Assembly: GCA_019638615.1 (NCBI GenBank)
Contig: JAHBTL010000017.1
Coordinates: forward strand, 1 to 64,000
Direction of reading: 5' to 3'
DNA length: 64,000 bases
DNA from: Chitinophagaceae bacterium
GTDB lineage: Bacteria; Bacteroidota; Bacteroidia; Chitinophagales; Chitinophagaceae
Below are positions 1 through 8,245 of this stretch, one piece after another. Made by a program: the position numbers and the translations under genes. Numbering within the stretch: the first letter of the stretch is position 1; each line of letters starts with the position of its first letter. The notes beneath the pieces were generated by a model, which had not been told where the DNA came from, made no database searches, and was given only the letters and a program-made list of their open reading frames with translations.

Positions 1-157
1 ATTATGATTTTGCAGGTGCTAGTTTTTATTGTTGCTACTAAACTGAACGCTGCCAGCTAAACAGTAACGATTAGAAACAACAGCAATCGTTATTTTTAGA
101 GCAACGTGAGCGTAAGAATACGGGTAAAATCCACTTTAATTTATATAGAAGCACTTA

Positions 158-188
158 TTGCATGTTAAATAAAAAGATATTACTTTAG
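158..188 (+). promoter_or_regulatory. Candidate Bacteroidota promoter for the RHS-like cluster
   Basis: TTGC at 158-161 is separated by 19 bases from TACTTTAG at 181-188. This resembles the Bacteroidota vegetative promoter (TTTG, 19 bases, TAnnTTTG) with one mismatch in each element as I align it. It would start transcription near 195, about 35 bases before the ATG at 230. Confidence 0.4.
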
Positions 189-229
189 AACATCTTTAAC
201 CTAAAATAACCGTAAAGGTAACCCTGCTT

Positions 230-1231
230 ATGAAAGTACTTTTGCTAACGTTTCTTTTTTCGCTCTCCGGGCTACAATATTCAATCGCTCAAGCTTCTTA
301 CAAAAATTTTTACCTGGATGCATTTAATGAGCAGCTCCAAATGCTGAGAGGCGAAAAGCCCATAGACTTTAAACGAGCGGTTTTTATAACGGAAAATGCT
401 TATCACAAGGGAAAGCTGAACTACGAGTCATTTTGTACCGATATCAATCAAGTTGCCATCAAATTAAAAGGGTTTATAAAGGAGCGGGGATTTGAAAGAT
501 ATAAGACCGCAGGAAACTGGGCAGTATTTACTTATATGACTGACAGCTTGCCTATCAATAGTTTTAAACCCTATACCTACGATTTTGACGACTTTATGGG
601 TGACAAGGATTTTAGTAAAATGTTTGTCACCAAATTACTGAGAACGAAAAGCGGCAATTGTCATTCGTTGCCAACGTTATACAAAATTCTTTGTGAGGAA
701 ATAGATACCAAAGCCAGCCTGGCGCTTGCCCCTAACCATCTTTACATCAAACATATTGATGAAAACGGGCAATGGACTAACCTTGAGCTTACCAATGGCG
801 GCTTTCCCCGGGATCAATGGTTGATCAAAGAAATGGCTATTACAGTTGAAGCCATTAAAAGTGAGATATACATGAAGCCACTGAGTCAGAAGGAATCTAT
901 CGCGCTCACCATGCAGGATCTTATTAACGAGTATGTGTTTCAATTTGGATATGATTCTTTTGTTTTGAAGGTTGCCAATACTGCCTTATCATACTTTCCT
1001 AAATGTGTTCCGCTTTTGATGTCAAAAGCAAACTATTACAAGCATATCGGCGAGGCAGACAATGCGCGGAATAATCCGGATATGGCGTTTTCAGCAAAAA
1101 ATCATGCGCTCTACCAGAAAACGTTAAATACAATTGACTCTTTAGGATACAAGGAAATGCCAACTGAGCTTTACCAGGAGTGGGTGAAATCCGTAGAAAA
1201 GGAAAAGGCTAAGAGGGCGGTTTTGAAGTAA
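230..1231 (+). CDS. Secreted transglutaminase-like cysteine protein
   Basis: A signal peptide occupies residues 1-21 (ends SIAQ). The middle carries KSGNCHSLP with Cys144 in a helix-start context, followed by PNHLYIKH with His170 and a polar WTNLEL stretch. This Cys/His arrangement is typical of the transglutaminase/SirB1-like papain fold, in which Cys and His form the catalytic pair. The C-terminal 100 residues look helical and may be TPR-like. It is exported and probably periplasmic or on the surface. The next gene, which encodes a secreted RHS-core protein, begins 21 bases downstream, so the two are probably cotranscribed. The substrate is unknown: it could be a peptidase, an amidase or a processing enzyme for the neighbour. 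The family assignment rests on the motif only. Confidence 0.6.
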   Translation: MKVLLLTFLFSLSGLQYSIAQASYKNFYLDAFNEQLQMLRGEKPIDFKRAVFITENAYHKGKLNYESFCTDINQVAIKLKGFIKERGFERYKTAGNWAVFTYMTDSLPINSFKPYTYDFDDFMGDKDFSKMFVTKLLRTKSGNCHSLPTLYKILCEEIDTKASLALAPNHLYIKHIDENGQWTNLELTNGGFPRDQWLIKEMAITVEAIKSEIYMKPLSQKESIALTMQDLINEYVFQFGYDSFVLKVANTALSYFPKCVPLLMSKANYYKHIGEADNARNNPDMAFSAKNHALYQKTLNTIDSLGYKEMPTELYQEWVKSVEKEKAKRAVLK

Positions 1232-1252
1232 ACAAAATAATAAATCAGCTTT

Positions 1253-2407
1253 ATGAAAAAAGTTATTCTTATACCGATTGCCGTGTTAATTTCAACATTG
1301 ATATTTAGTCAGAATGATGATCCCTATAAAGCATTTGGTCACCAATCAAAGGTTGAATACAAAACAACTTTCGGTGAGCTTTTTTATATTAAGAACCCGG
1401 ATACTGCATCGATGTTGAGGGGAATCGGCTTTGATGCTGTAAATCGCTACATAGTTTTTATCGGAAACGATAATACCGTTTTAAAGAAAGTTGAGGTTAG
1501 ACCAGATCAGGTTTTTCGTTTTTTATCACCTGATCCGCTATCGAGCAAAGAGCCGGGCTGGAGTCCGTACAGAGCATTCTTTGATAACCCCCTGCGTTAT
1601 ACAGATCCAAGTGGACTACTTGAATTTGATAACTATAAGGGGTATAAGAAGTATGCTAAGGAAAATAATTTAGAGATTTTAAGCCAAAAGGAAATTGGGT
1701 CTCAGGGACACTGGCTTCGGTCAGACAGGTTGGGCAATTCGGAGGTTTGGGGCGCAGCAAATACCTTTAATATTAAAAATAATGTGCAAAATCAGTATGC
1801 GCCGTATGAACAAGTTCGTGATTTTTATAAATGGGTAGATTCAAAGTCAGGCGAATTAAGTCATGAAGTAAAATGGATGAGAGGTGCTATAGGTCTTGTA
1901 AGTGCACTGGCAGATAATCTTGAAGGCGGTAGTATGTTTGTAAACAATGAGGTTGAAAGCCTTTTAAGTTCATTGAATGCAGGTATTCAGAACGGAACTC
2001 TAAGTTCTTTTAATGACCTGCTTTTTGGAAAATTTTCCGGAACCCCATTAAAAGGAGATGCTGCCCAGGCATGGGATGTGGCTTTGGTGAATTATGAACA
2101 AGGTCAAATTGCGACTCCGATATATGCAAATGCCAGCCAGACAGCAATTGCCAAAATGAATGAAATGGTTAATGCGGAGCCTGGTACCTGGCATGGATTC
2201 ATGGGGTTTGTGGGTGGAACGACACCGCATTTCAACTGGTTTAATGCAGATATTACCACTACACAGGCGAGAATTGATGTACCGCTTCTGATGATGTATC
2301 CTGCAACCTACAAACCGCAATGGAGCGGATTTAGTGACAAAGTGACCAGCAGCGGTACATTAAATGCTCGCTGGCTTAACATAATGAAAGCATATCAAGT
2401 AAAATAA
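1253..2407 (+). CDS. Short secreted RHS-core protein with unassigned C-terminal domain
   Basis: Residues 1-20 are a signal peptide (ends IFSQ). Residues about 88-122 hold an RHS-repeat-associated core: FLSPDPL at 90-96 and DNPLRYTDPSG at 111-121. In polymorphic toxins this core marks the junction between the RHS shell and a variable C-terminal toxin. Here almost the whole shell is missing: only about 90 residues precede the core. Residues 125-384 are a domain I do not recognise. It is followed one base later by a four-helix membrane protein, the position expected for an immunity gene. It may be a real compact effector or an orphan toxin cassette displaced from a longer RHS gene. The RHS core is clear; toxicity is inference. 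Confidence 0.7.
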   Translation: MKKVILIPIAVLISTLIFSQNDDPYKAFGHQSKVEYKTTFGELFYIKNPDTASMLRGIGFDAVNRYIVFIGNDNTVLKKVEVRPDQVFRFLSPDPLSSKEPGWSPYRAFFDNPLRYTDPSGLLEFDNYKGYKKYAKENNLEILSQKEIGSQGHWLRSDRLGNSEVWGAANTFNIKNNVQNQYAPYEQVRDFYKWVDSKSGELSHEVKWMRGAIGLVSALADNLEGGSMFVNNEVESLLSSLNAGIQNGTLSSFNDLLFGKFSGTPLKGDAAQAWDVALVNYEQGQIATPIYANASQTAIAKMNEMVNAEPGTWHGFMGFVGGTTPHFNWFNADITTTQARIDVPLLMMYPATYKPQWSGFSDKVTSSGTLNARWLNIMKAYQVK

Positions 2408-2408
2408 A

Positions 2409-2786
2409 ATGCTGCAAAAAAGTATAATATTGTCCTTTTGCCTATTTGTGATATTGATATTTGCCGGTATGTTGTTTAGCAGACCAAATTCAAATGCATT
2501 TATGCCGGCCCTTGTATTGGGCATTTTGGGGTATATTATAATAATCACTAGTGCCTTTCTGCTATCAAAGGCTTTTTCAGTTAATACTATAGCTGCTTAT
2601 GCCGTTTCTTTTATAGTAGCTTATTCAGCGCTTATGCTTGTTCTTTGGAATATAAACGGCGGCGATTTTATCAGCGTTGTTAAAGATAGCCATACAGGCA
2701 GAGATTTTTGGGGATTTCTCCTGCCTTTCATTGCGTCTAATATTGTTTTAACTCTTTGGTTGTTTTTCAGGCAGAGTAAGGCATAA
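2409..2786 (+). CDS. Small four-helix membrane protein, candidate immunity protein
   Basis: This 125-residue protein is dominated by four hydrophobic segments (about residues 5-23, 32-52, 61-80 and 100-118) with short polar loops, so it should be an inner-membrane protein. I recognise no family. Its ATG lies one base after the stop of the RHS-core protein, which indicates translational coupling. In RHS and other polymorphic toxin loci the gene directly after the toxin usually encodes immunity, and membrane immunity proteins commonly guard against toxins that act on the membrane or in the periplasm. The role is inferred from position alone. Confidence 0.55.
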   Translation: MLQKSIILSFCLFVILIFAGMLFSRPNSNAFMPALVLGILGYIIIITSAFLLSKAFSVNTIAAYAVSFIVAYSALMLVLWNINGGDFISVVKDSHTGRDFWGFLLPFIASNIVLTLWLFFRQSKA

Positions 2787-3149
2787 TAATTTCAAATTTT
2801 TTTGCCGGTGCAACAATATTGGTTCCCGGGGACAGGAATCGTTTTCGCCGGTTCTAAAGAATAATTTGCCTTTAATGTTTGCATCCTATAGTAATTTCTT
2901 TTTGGATAATAACCCTACTGCAACAGCAAAGCTAGGAATAGGCATCGTTCACTTCTTCTTTGTGAAATTGATATTAGATTGTTTTTGATTTACAAATATT
3001 TCAGGAAAACAAGAACTTGAACAGGAGGAGAATTCAGAAAACGCTATTTCCGGAAGGAATTTTCTATGACGCAGAAAACCATGAATATCTAATAGGACAA
3101 TCAACGGCTTCCTTCTCGTAACTATTAAACTTTCAAATGAATATATGCC

Positions 3150-3189
3150 AAATAAAAACAGGAATTCTCATTTTTTTCTCAAAAATTCC
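3150..3189 (-). terminator. Possible terminator of the tRNA-like gene
   Basis: Read on the minus strand, GGAATT and AATTCC (3184-3189 and 3161-3166) form a short stem around an A-rich loop, followed by TGTTTTTATTTG. It lies just after the encoded CCA end of the tRNA. The stem is only six pairs, so this is tentative. Confidence 0.4.
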
Positions 3190-3193
3190 GGTT

Positions 3194-3267
3194 TGGTAGT
3201 TACGGATGGAATCGAACCATCGTAAAAGGACTTGCCGGCCTTCGCCTGTCCACTCGGCCACGTAACT
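3194..3267 (-). tRNA. Atypical tRNA-Cys(GCA)-like gene with encoded CCA
   Basis: On the minus strand a cloverleaf folds with a perfect 7-bp acceptor stem (AGTTACG/CGTAACT), a 3-bp D stem with a GG-containing loop, an anticodon arm AAGGC-CGGCAAG-TCCTT, a short variable region TTAC, and a 5-bp T arm GATGG-TTCGATT-CCATC, followed by A and CCA. The anticodon by position is GCA (Cys). Two features are wrong for a normal tRNA-Cys: position 33 is G instead of the near-universal U, with a C/U mismatch closing the anticodon stem, and the discriminator base is A instead of the U73 that CysRS recognises. It may be a decaying copy or a tRNA with an altered role. The cloverleaf is well supported; function is not. 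Confidence 0.65.
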
Positions 3268-3610
3268 GGCGTATCGTTTATTAACCGGTTATGAATGTGC
3301 TTTTGCTACAACCCTGTAAGAAGCATTAAAACATAAGAACGGCAGAAGCTGCCTGCTTAACATCGTGCAAGGGAACTGATGGCAGCGTATCTGTAGTAGC
3401 GGTTCATACAGCAATATTAGGTATAAATTATTAGTCTACAAAATTAATGGACTAATATTTTTAAAAGCCTGCAAAGTGCTTATATGATTACGTCTGCGAA
3501 GAAAATATTGTAAAATATGTTGATAATATTTTCCTGGTAACCACGTTTTTAGCATCAGACAACATTATTTTGCAGGCAATTTACTTTACAACCAACTTAA
3601 TCAATAATCT

Positions 3611-4708
3611 ATGCGACCTTTCGGAGGTAAACAGGCGGATGCGGGAAGAAAGAGTACACCTGTCCGTGCTTTACAATTCTTTAATTTTTGTTTTTTGCTT
3701 GCGCTGGTTCCGGCCCTTATGGGCAGTTGCAGTTCTTCCTACTCCGAAGAAACGGAAAAATCCCAAACCGATACACTCGGTAACCAATTGTCTAAACTGG
3801 CGGAAGCTCCGGTAAATCAGGAGCCGGTGCTGGATACAGCAGCTTTTGATCAAAAAAATATTTATATCTCCAATGGCGATAGCTCGGGCAAATGGCCGGT
3901 AAACGCACCCTACCCGCTCCCGGGAGCCATACTACCCTTTAAAAGGATTGTTTCGTATTACGGCAACCTGTATTCAAAGAAAATGGGTATACTGGGAGAA
4001 TTACCCAAAGATGAGGTGCTGGCTAAGCTGAAAGAAGAAATGAAGAGATGGCAGGATGCGGACACAGCTACTGAGGTATTGCCCGCCCTCCATTATATAG
4101 CTGTTACCGCACAGGAAAGTCCGGGCAAGGACGGTAAATATCGTTTACGGATGCCTTTTCACCAGATAGATTCTGTTCTAAAGATGTCTGAAAAGATAAA
4201 TGCCATCACTTTTGTAGATGTCCAGGTAGGGTTAAGTACCCTGCAGCAGGAAATTCCACTGCTGGAAAAATACCTTATTCGCCCGGATATGCACCTGGGC
4301 ATAGATCCGGAATTTTCCATGAAAGGAGGTCAAAGGCCCGGCACCGTAATCGGGACTTTTAATGCAGATGATATCAATTATGTAACCGGGTATCTTGCCG
4401 AACTGGTAAGAAAGCACAACCTGCCACCCAAGATCCTGATCGTTCACCGGTTTACACAGGGCATGCTGACCGGTTACCAGCAAATAAAAACGCGTCCAGA
4501 AGTGCAGATTGTTATTGACATGGACGGCTGGGGCATGCAGGCGCGTAAGATCAATACATACAAGCAGTTTATTTATAAAGAACCTGTTCAGTTTGCCGGA
4601 TTCAAGCTTTTTTATAAAAACGATTTTCGTGAAAAAAACAGCCGGATCATGACGCCTGAGGAAGTATTGGAGCTCAAGCCTCAGCCTGTTTATATTCAGT
4701 ATCAATAA
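3611..4708 (+). CDS. Lipoprotein of unknown function
   Basis: The N-terminus has a basic stretch, a hydrophobic segment (about residues 21-37) and a lipobox ending at Cys40 (LMGSC), so the protein is probably lipidated and anchored in the envelope. After an acidic, low-complexity linker (to about residue 80) comes a globular domain with alternating strands and helices: AITFVDVQVG, MHLGIDPEFSM, ILIVHRFTQGML and VQIVIDMDGWG. The pattern of strand-end acidic residues recalls a TIM-barrel hydrolase, but I cannot name a family. It is not closely coupled to its neighbours. The start at 3611 gives a long basic n-region, but no better internal start precedes the lipobox. Confidence 0.6.
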   Translation: MRPFGGKQADAGRKSTPVRALQFFNFCFLLALVPALMGSCSSSYSEETEKSQTDTLGNQLSKLAEAPVNQEPVLDTAAFDQKNIYISNGDSSGKWPVNAPYPLPGAILPFKRIVSYYGNLYSKKMGILGELPKDEVLAKLKEEMKRWQDADTATEVLPALHYIAVTAQESPGKDGKYRLRMPFHQIDSVLKMSEKINAITFVDVQVGLSTLQQEIPLLEKYLIRPDMHLGIDPEFSMKGGQRPGTVIGTFNADDINYVTGYLAELVRKHNLPPKILIVHRFTQGMLTGYQQIKTRPEVQIVIDMDGWGMQARKINTYKQFIYKEPVQFAGFKLFYKNDFREKNSRIMTPEEVLELKPQPVYIQYQ

Positions 4709-4728
4709 TGTCCATTCCATTTCTGTAA

Positions 4729-4755
4729 AGCAACCGGGCCCCCTGACCCGGCTGT
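4729..4755 (+). terminator. Weak hairpin after the lipoprotein gene
   Basis: CCGGG and CCCGG around a C-rich 8-base loop, followed by CTGTTTGTG. The U-tract is poor, so termination here is uncertain. Confidence 0.35.
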
Positions 4756-4859
4756 TTGTGTAGCCGGCGGAGCCTGAAATAATAACAATGTTTTACGCCT
4801 GTATTTACTGCCGGCAAGCAGTTAATGTTTACATTCGCAGCTCATTTAAATTAAAGCGT

Positions 4860-5996
4860 ATGCAAAAACTAATCGTTGCCTTTGCCTTTGCGGCAATATG
4901 CTGTTCATGTGGCAACAATAGTAAAACTTCAGACAAGAGTAAAACAAAGGGAGATTCAACATTTGTTCTTTCCGGTACTATTCAGGGAATGGACAGCGGC
5001 TGGATATACCTGTACAATATTCAAAAAGACCAGGAAATACCTGATTCTGCAAAAATTGAGCAGGGAAAATTCGAATTTCAAGGAATAGCTGCTGAGCCCC
5101 AGTTTGCCTTCCTGGCATTTCCTGAAAACGGGGAACGTATAAAGCCATTGGGGCTTTTCCTGGAAAGCGGCAAAATGAATGTGGTTGCTTCCAAAGACTC
5201 CTTGTTTAAGGGAAAGGTAACCGGCTCCGTTACACAGGATGAGTATCAGAAATATTTTGCAAAATATGCTGTTATAGATGAAAAGCAGAAGCAATTGTAC
5301 ATGCAATACCAGCAGGCTTCTATGACAGGAGACATGAAGCAGATGGAAAAGGTGCAGCAGGATTTTGAAGCATTGGAAAAAGAAAATAAAGAGCTGGTAG
5401 TACATTTTGCCAAAGAAAATCCCGGTTCTTACGCTTCCGCTTTTTTGGTTGCGCAAAGCTTTTCGTATGACGCTGACCCATCAGAACTGGAGCCCTTGTA
5501 CAAAGGGTTAACGGCCGATGTACAGGGGTCGCATTATGGTAAAAATATTAAGGCAACAATCGATGCCGCCAACAAAACCGCTATTGGCAGCGTAGCGCCT
5601 GATTTTACATTGAACGATGTAAACGGTAAACCGGTTTCTCTGGCCTCTTACAAAGGAAAATATATACTGGTCGATTTCTGGGCAAGCTGGTGCGGTCCCT
5701 GTCGCCAGGAAAACCCCACGGTTGTAAAAGCTTATAATGCGTATAAGTCAAAAGGATTTGATATTCTCGGCGTGTCGCTGGATGAAAAGAAAGAAAACTG
5801 GGAAAAAGCCATTCATCAGGATCAGCTTACATGGACACATGTTTCGGACCTGAAAGGCTGGCAGAGCGATGCAGCCTCTTTGTACGGCATCAAAGCAATA
5901 CCTATGAATTACCTGCTTGACAAAGAAGGTAAGATCATAGCCAAAAGTCTCCGCGGAGAAGACCTGATAAAAAAGCTGGGTGAAATCCTGAACTGA
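4860..5996 (+). CDS. TlpA-family thioredoxin lipoprotein with DUF4369-like N-domain
   Basis: The ATG at 4860 is preferred over the upstream one at 4788 because it gives a short lipoprotein signal directly (hydrophobic AFAFAAICCSC, lipid Cys at 15 or 17). Residues about 35-130 match the N-terminal domain common in Bacteroidota TlpA-like proteins (LSGTIQGMDSGWIYLY). A helical, Gln/Lys-rich linker follows. The C-terminal thioredoxin fold (from about 240) carries the redox motif WCGPC at 277-281 and the cis-Pro loop AIPMNYLLD. The protein likely reduces disulfides in periplasmic proteins or apocytochromes c, which suits a strain with several secreted c-type cytochromes. A good terminator follows. 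Confidence 0.88.
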   Translation: MQKLIVAFAFAAICCSCGNNSKTSDKSKTKGDSTFVLSGTIQGMDSGWIYLYNIQKDQEIPDSAKIEQGKFEFQGIAAEPQFAFLAFPENGERIKPLGLFLESGKMNVVASKDSLFKGKVTGSVTQDEYQKYFAKYAVIDEKQKQLYMQYQQASMTGDMKQMEKVQQDFEALEKENKELVVHFAKENPGSYASAFLVAQSFSYDADPSELEPLYKGLTADVQGSHYGKNIKATIDAANKTAIGSVAPDFTLNDVNGKPVSLASYKGKYILVDFWASWCGPCRQENPTVVKAYNAYKSKGFDILGVSLDEKKENWEKAIHQDQLTWTHVSDLKGWQSDAASLYGIKAIPMNYLLDKEGKIIAKSLRGEDLIKKLGEILN

Positions 5997-6015
5997 TATT
6001 GAATTGTTATCGTTG

Positions 6016-6051
6016 AAAGCCGGGACATTCCAAAAATGTTCCGGCTTTTTT
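6016..6051 (+). terminator. Rho-independent terminator after the TlpA-like gene
   Basis: AAAGCCGGGACATT pairs with AATGTTCCGGCTTT around a short CCAAA-type loop with one G-U wobble, and runs into a T-tract at 6045-6051. Confidence 0.8.
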
Positions 6052-6194
6052 ATCGGCTAAAATCGTTACAGCGTTCAATCAAATAAATAATTGGTTTTTA
6101 TTAGCCTTGTTATTTTTCTACATTTCATTCAAAATATGCATTTCAATTTCTGTATTGTGGTATTTTAATGTAATTTGATGAAAACATTCTCCGT

Positions 6195-6563
6195 ATGGCT
6201 GCCATCCCTTCCATCAGTAATCTTCATCTCAGGTACCGGCTCTGGATCGCCGAACTTAATTTTGATATCAACGTACTGCGCATTTTTTCCGACCATCTGC
6301 ACGAAGCCCTGCAGCAACGGGCCGAAACAGGGATGCAGGAAATAATGACTTCATTTGAAAAAAAGTTTACTGATTTGCGGGGTGAAATAGACGAGTTGAA
6401 AAATGAAATGCATCTTGCTAAAATGCAGCTTGCTTCGCATGTACGCGAAAAAGAAGAGACAGGGGTAACCCTGAACGATACAACCCATGCATCGCTTGCC
6501 CGGCAATACAAATTGCTGAGGGAAAAACTGGATACGCTCAAAAAAGATGTTGACGCGGTTTGA
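6195..6563 (+). CDS. Small coiled-coil protein of unknown function
   Basis: This 122-residue protein has no signal peptide or membrane segment. Residues about 50-120 are strongly helical and heptad-like (EKKFTDLRGEIDELKNEM and LARQYKLLREKLDTLKKD), so it should form a coiled coil in the cytoplasm. The N-terminal 45 residues are also probably helical. I recognise no family. It stands alone between a terminator upstream and a 430-base gap downstream. It may be a structural or stress-associated protein, but nothing in the sequence decides this. Confidence 0.6.
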   Translation: MAAIPSISNLHLRYRLWIAELNFDINVLRIFSDHLHEALQQRAETGMQEIMTSFEKKFTDLRGEIDELKNEMHLAKMQLASHVREKEETGVTLNDTTHASLARQYKLLREKLDTLKKDVDAV

Positions 6564-6683
6564 TACTTTGCTGCAGCGTAGTCACCTGCTTGTCAATAGA
6601 TTGCTCCGTTCATTTTCAAAGCGCTTTTGTTGCACCAATCGTTTAGAATGGATCATTTGCAAACCCGAATGATCGTATTGAGA

Positions 6684-6736
6684 AAACCTATAAGGTTTGC
6701 CGGGCAGCATTGCAGCGCTGCAAACCTTATAGGTTT
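6684..6736. repeat. Perfect 17-bp inverted repeat of self-complementary arms
   Basis: AAACCTATAAGGTTTGC at 6684-6700 is the exact reverse complement of 6720-6736, with 19 bases between. Each arm is itself nearly palindromic (AAACCT-ATA-AGGTTT). It could form one long hairpin or two small ones in RNA. Confidence 0.8.
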
Positions 6737-6927
6737 ATCCGAACTCAACCTCTCGCCGTCATGGCGTGGCACATTAATATATGTCAGCATTACCAGGTTC
6801 TTACTGCACCAAAGCCATCCTCGTGTGTCTACATATTTCCTACTAAAAGAACTGCTTCATGCAATGGCATCACCCGCAGGAGCAGCATTATTTACTAACC
6901 GGCAACGATGCTTCCGGCAAATTTTTA

Positions 6928-6957
6928 TTTGCAGGTTCGATTTTTTTCCTATTTTCG
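6928..6957 (+). promoter_or_regulatory. Bacteroidota-type promoter of the Nramp-like operon
   Basis: TTTG at 6928-6931, 18 bases, then TATTTTCG at 6950-6957, which matches TAnnTTTG except one base. Transcription would begin near 6964. This excludes the ATG at 6908 and supports the ATG at 6998 for the first gene. Confidence 0.6.
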
Positions 6958-6997
6958 GGTACGTACACGGAAATTTCGCATTCATCAAAACAAATCA

Positions 6998-8239
6998 ATG
7001 CAAACAATTAGCGGATCGTCCAGAACATTTGCCGGCAGGAGTTTACGATCGTGGCTGCAAACATTAGGGCCAGGACTGATAACAGCGGCCCTGGTATTTG
7101 GGCCAAGCAAAATGACCATTACTTCCAAGTTGGGTTCGTTGTATGGTTTTTCATTGTTGTGGCTTGTGGTGCTTGCTATTTTTTTCATGTTTGTTTTTAC
7201 TTTTATGGCGGCGAGGATCGGGATCGCTACCAACCAGTCCTTACTTTCTTCCATCCGGCAAAAGTGGGGGAATAATGCAGCTATAGCCGTGGGCATAGGC
7301 GTTTTTTTAGTATGCACTTCTTTCCAGGCCGGGAACTCCGCCGGTGTGGGAATAGCGGTTGCCGAACTTACGAATACCCCGGTAATATTATGGATTGTAA
7401 TACTGAACCTGGTGGGCATCAGTTTACTTTTTTTCAGAACATTTTACAATGTACTGGAGAAAATTATGATAATCCTGATTATTGTAAAGCTGTTTGCATT
7501 TGTTACAACGCTTATAATGGTAAAGCCTGATGCAGGCGCTGTTGCCAAGGGCGCTTTTATTCCTTCGGTGCCTGCAGGTTCTTCAGGATTGATCATTGCT
7601 TTTTTCGCTTCGTCGGTTTCTATTGTCGGAGCCTGCTATCAATCGTATCTTGTGCAGGAACGCAGGCGGATCAGCCCGGGTATTGTTCAAGCAGGCAGTG
7701 ATAGTTTTACGGGTATTCTATTGCTGGGTGTTATGAGCGCGATGGTGATGATCTGTGCGGGAGCGGTGTTGCATCCGCAAGGCATTATGGTCAATACCGC
7801 TACCGATATGTCGCGCGCCCTGGAGCCCATTTTTGGATCGTACGCCGCTTCTCTTTTCCTGACCGGGTTATTCGGAGCGGCCTTTTCCGCGCTAATAGGA
7901 AATGCTACTTTAGGGGGAACTTTGTTGTCGGACAGCCTCGGGAAGGGAAGCAACCTGAATTCGAAAACCGTAAAGATGCTGATAGCGCTGGTAATGATAG
8001 CAGGCGCCGTTATTGCTATTATTTTTGGTAAGCTGCCCCTGCAATTGATTGTATTTGCGCAGAGCATTACCATTTTTATTGTGCCCTTTATAGGGATCGC
8101 CATGTTTGCTATTGCCAACGATGAAAAAATGATGGGCAGCCAAAAAAATTCTTTGTTTATGAAAATAGCAGGCGCGATCGGGCTTGTGATCGTTATCGTT
8201 CTTGCATTGATCAATCTTAAAGACTTTATTACAAAATAA
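6998..8239 (+). CDS. Nramp-fold membrane transporter lacking the metal-binding motifs
   Basis: About 413 residues with 11 or so hydrophobic helices and the Nramp hallmark GPGLITAAL in helix 1 and SYLVQER in helix 6. It is therefore a secondary transporter of the Nramp/APC superfamily in the inner membrane. In true Mn/Fe transporters helix 1 has DPGN and helix 6 has MPH. Here the DPGN position reads GPSK (residues 35-38) and the MPH region reads VGACYQS, so none of the canonical ligands is visible. The substrate is therefore probably not Mn or Fe. It may be Mg (as in some Nramp-related proteins) or an organic compound, since it heads a catabolic operon. The start at 6998 is set by the promoter. 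The next gene starts six bases after it ends. Confidence 0.8.
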   Translation: MQTISGSSRTFAGRSLRSWLQTLGPGLITAALVFGPSKMTITSKLGSLYGFSLLWLVVLAIFFMFVFTFMAARIGIATNQSLLSSIRQKWGNNAAIAVGIGVFLVCTSFQAGNSAGVGIAVAELTNTPVILWIVILNLVGISLLFFRTFYNVLEKIMIILIIVKLFAFVTTLIMVKPDAGAVAKGAFIPSVPAGSSGLIIAFFASSVSIVGACYQSYLVQERRRISPGIVQAGSDSFTGILLLGVMSAMVMICAGAVLHPQGIMVNTATDMSRALEPIFGSYAASLFLTGLFGAAFSALIGNATLGGTLLSDSLGKGSNLNSKTVKMLIALVMIAGAVIAIIFGKLPLQLIVFAQSITIFIVPFIGIAMFAIANDEKMMGSQKNSLFMKIAGAIGLVIVIVLALINLKDFITK

Positions 8240-8245
8240 TGCAGT

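Larger units (their letters stand above)
2787..3610. other. Intergenic region with a tRNA-like gene
   Basis: These 824 bases lack a convincing protein gene. They contain the minus-strand tRNA-Cys-like gene and a possible terminator for it, both listed separately. The rest is AT-rich with no repeat that I could recognise. Confidence 0.6.
6564..6997. other. Intergenic region upstream of the catabolic operon
   Basis: No protein gene is supported here, although overlapping reading frames stay open. It holds the inverted repeat at 6684-6736 and the promoter at 6928-6957. Confidence 0.55.

Noticed and set aside
1-229. Tail of an upstream gene ending at about 60
   Set aside because: An open frame with a stop at 58-60 exists, but it is too short to judge.
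4232-4720. 162-codon minus-strand frame over the lipoprotein gene
   Set aside because: A shadow of the plus-strand gene with no signal or family features.
6908-6997. Upstream ATG for the Nramp-like gene
   Set aside because: It overlaps the promoter and adds a basic leader absent from the family; 6998 is better.
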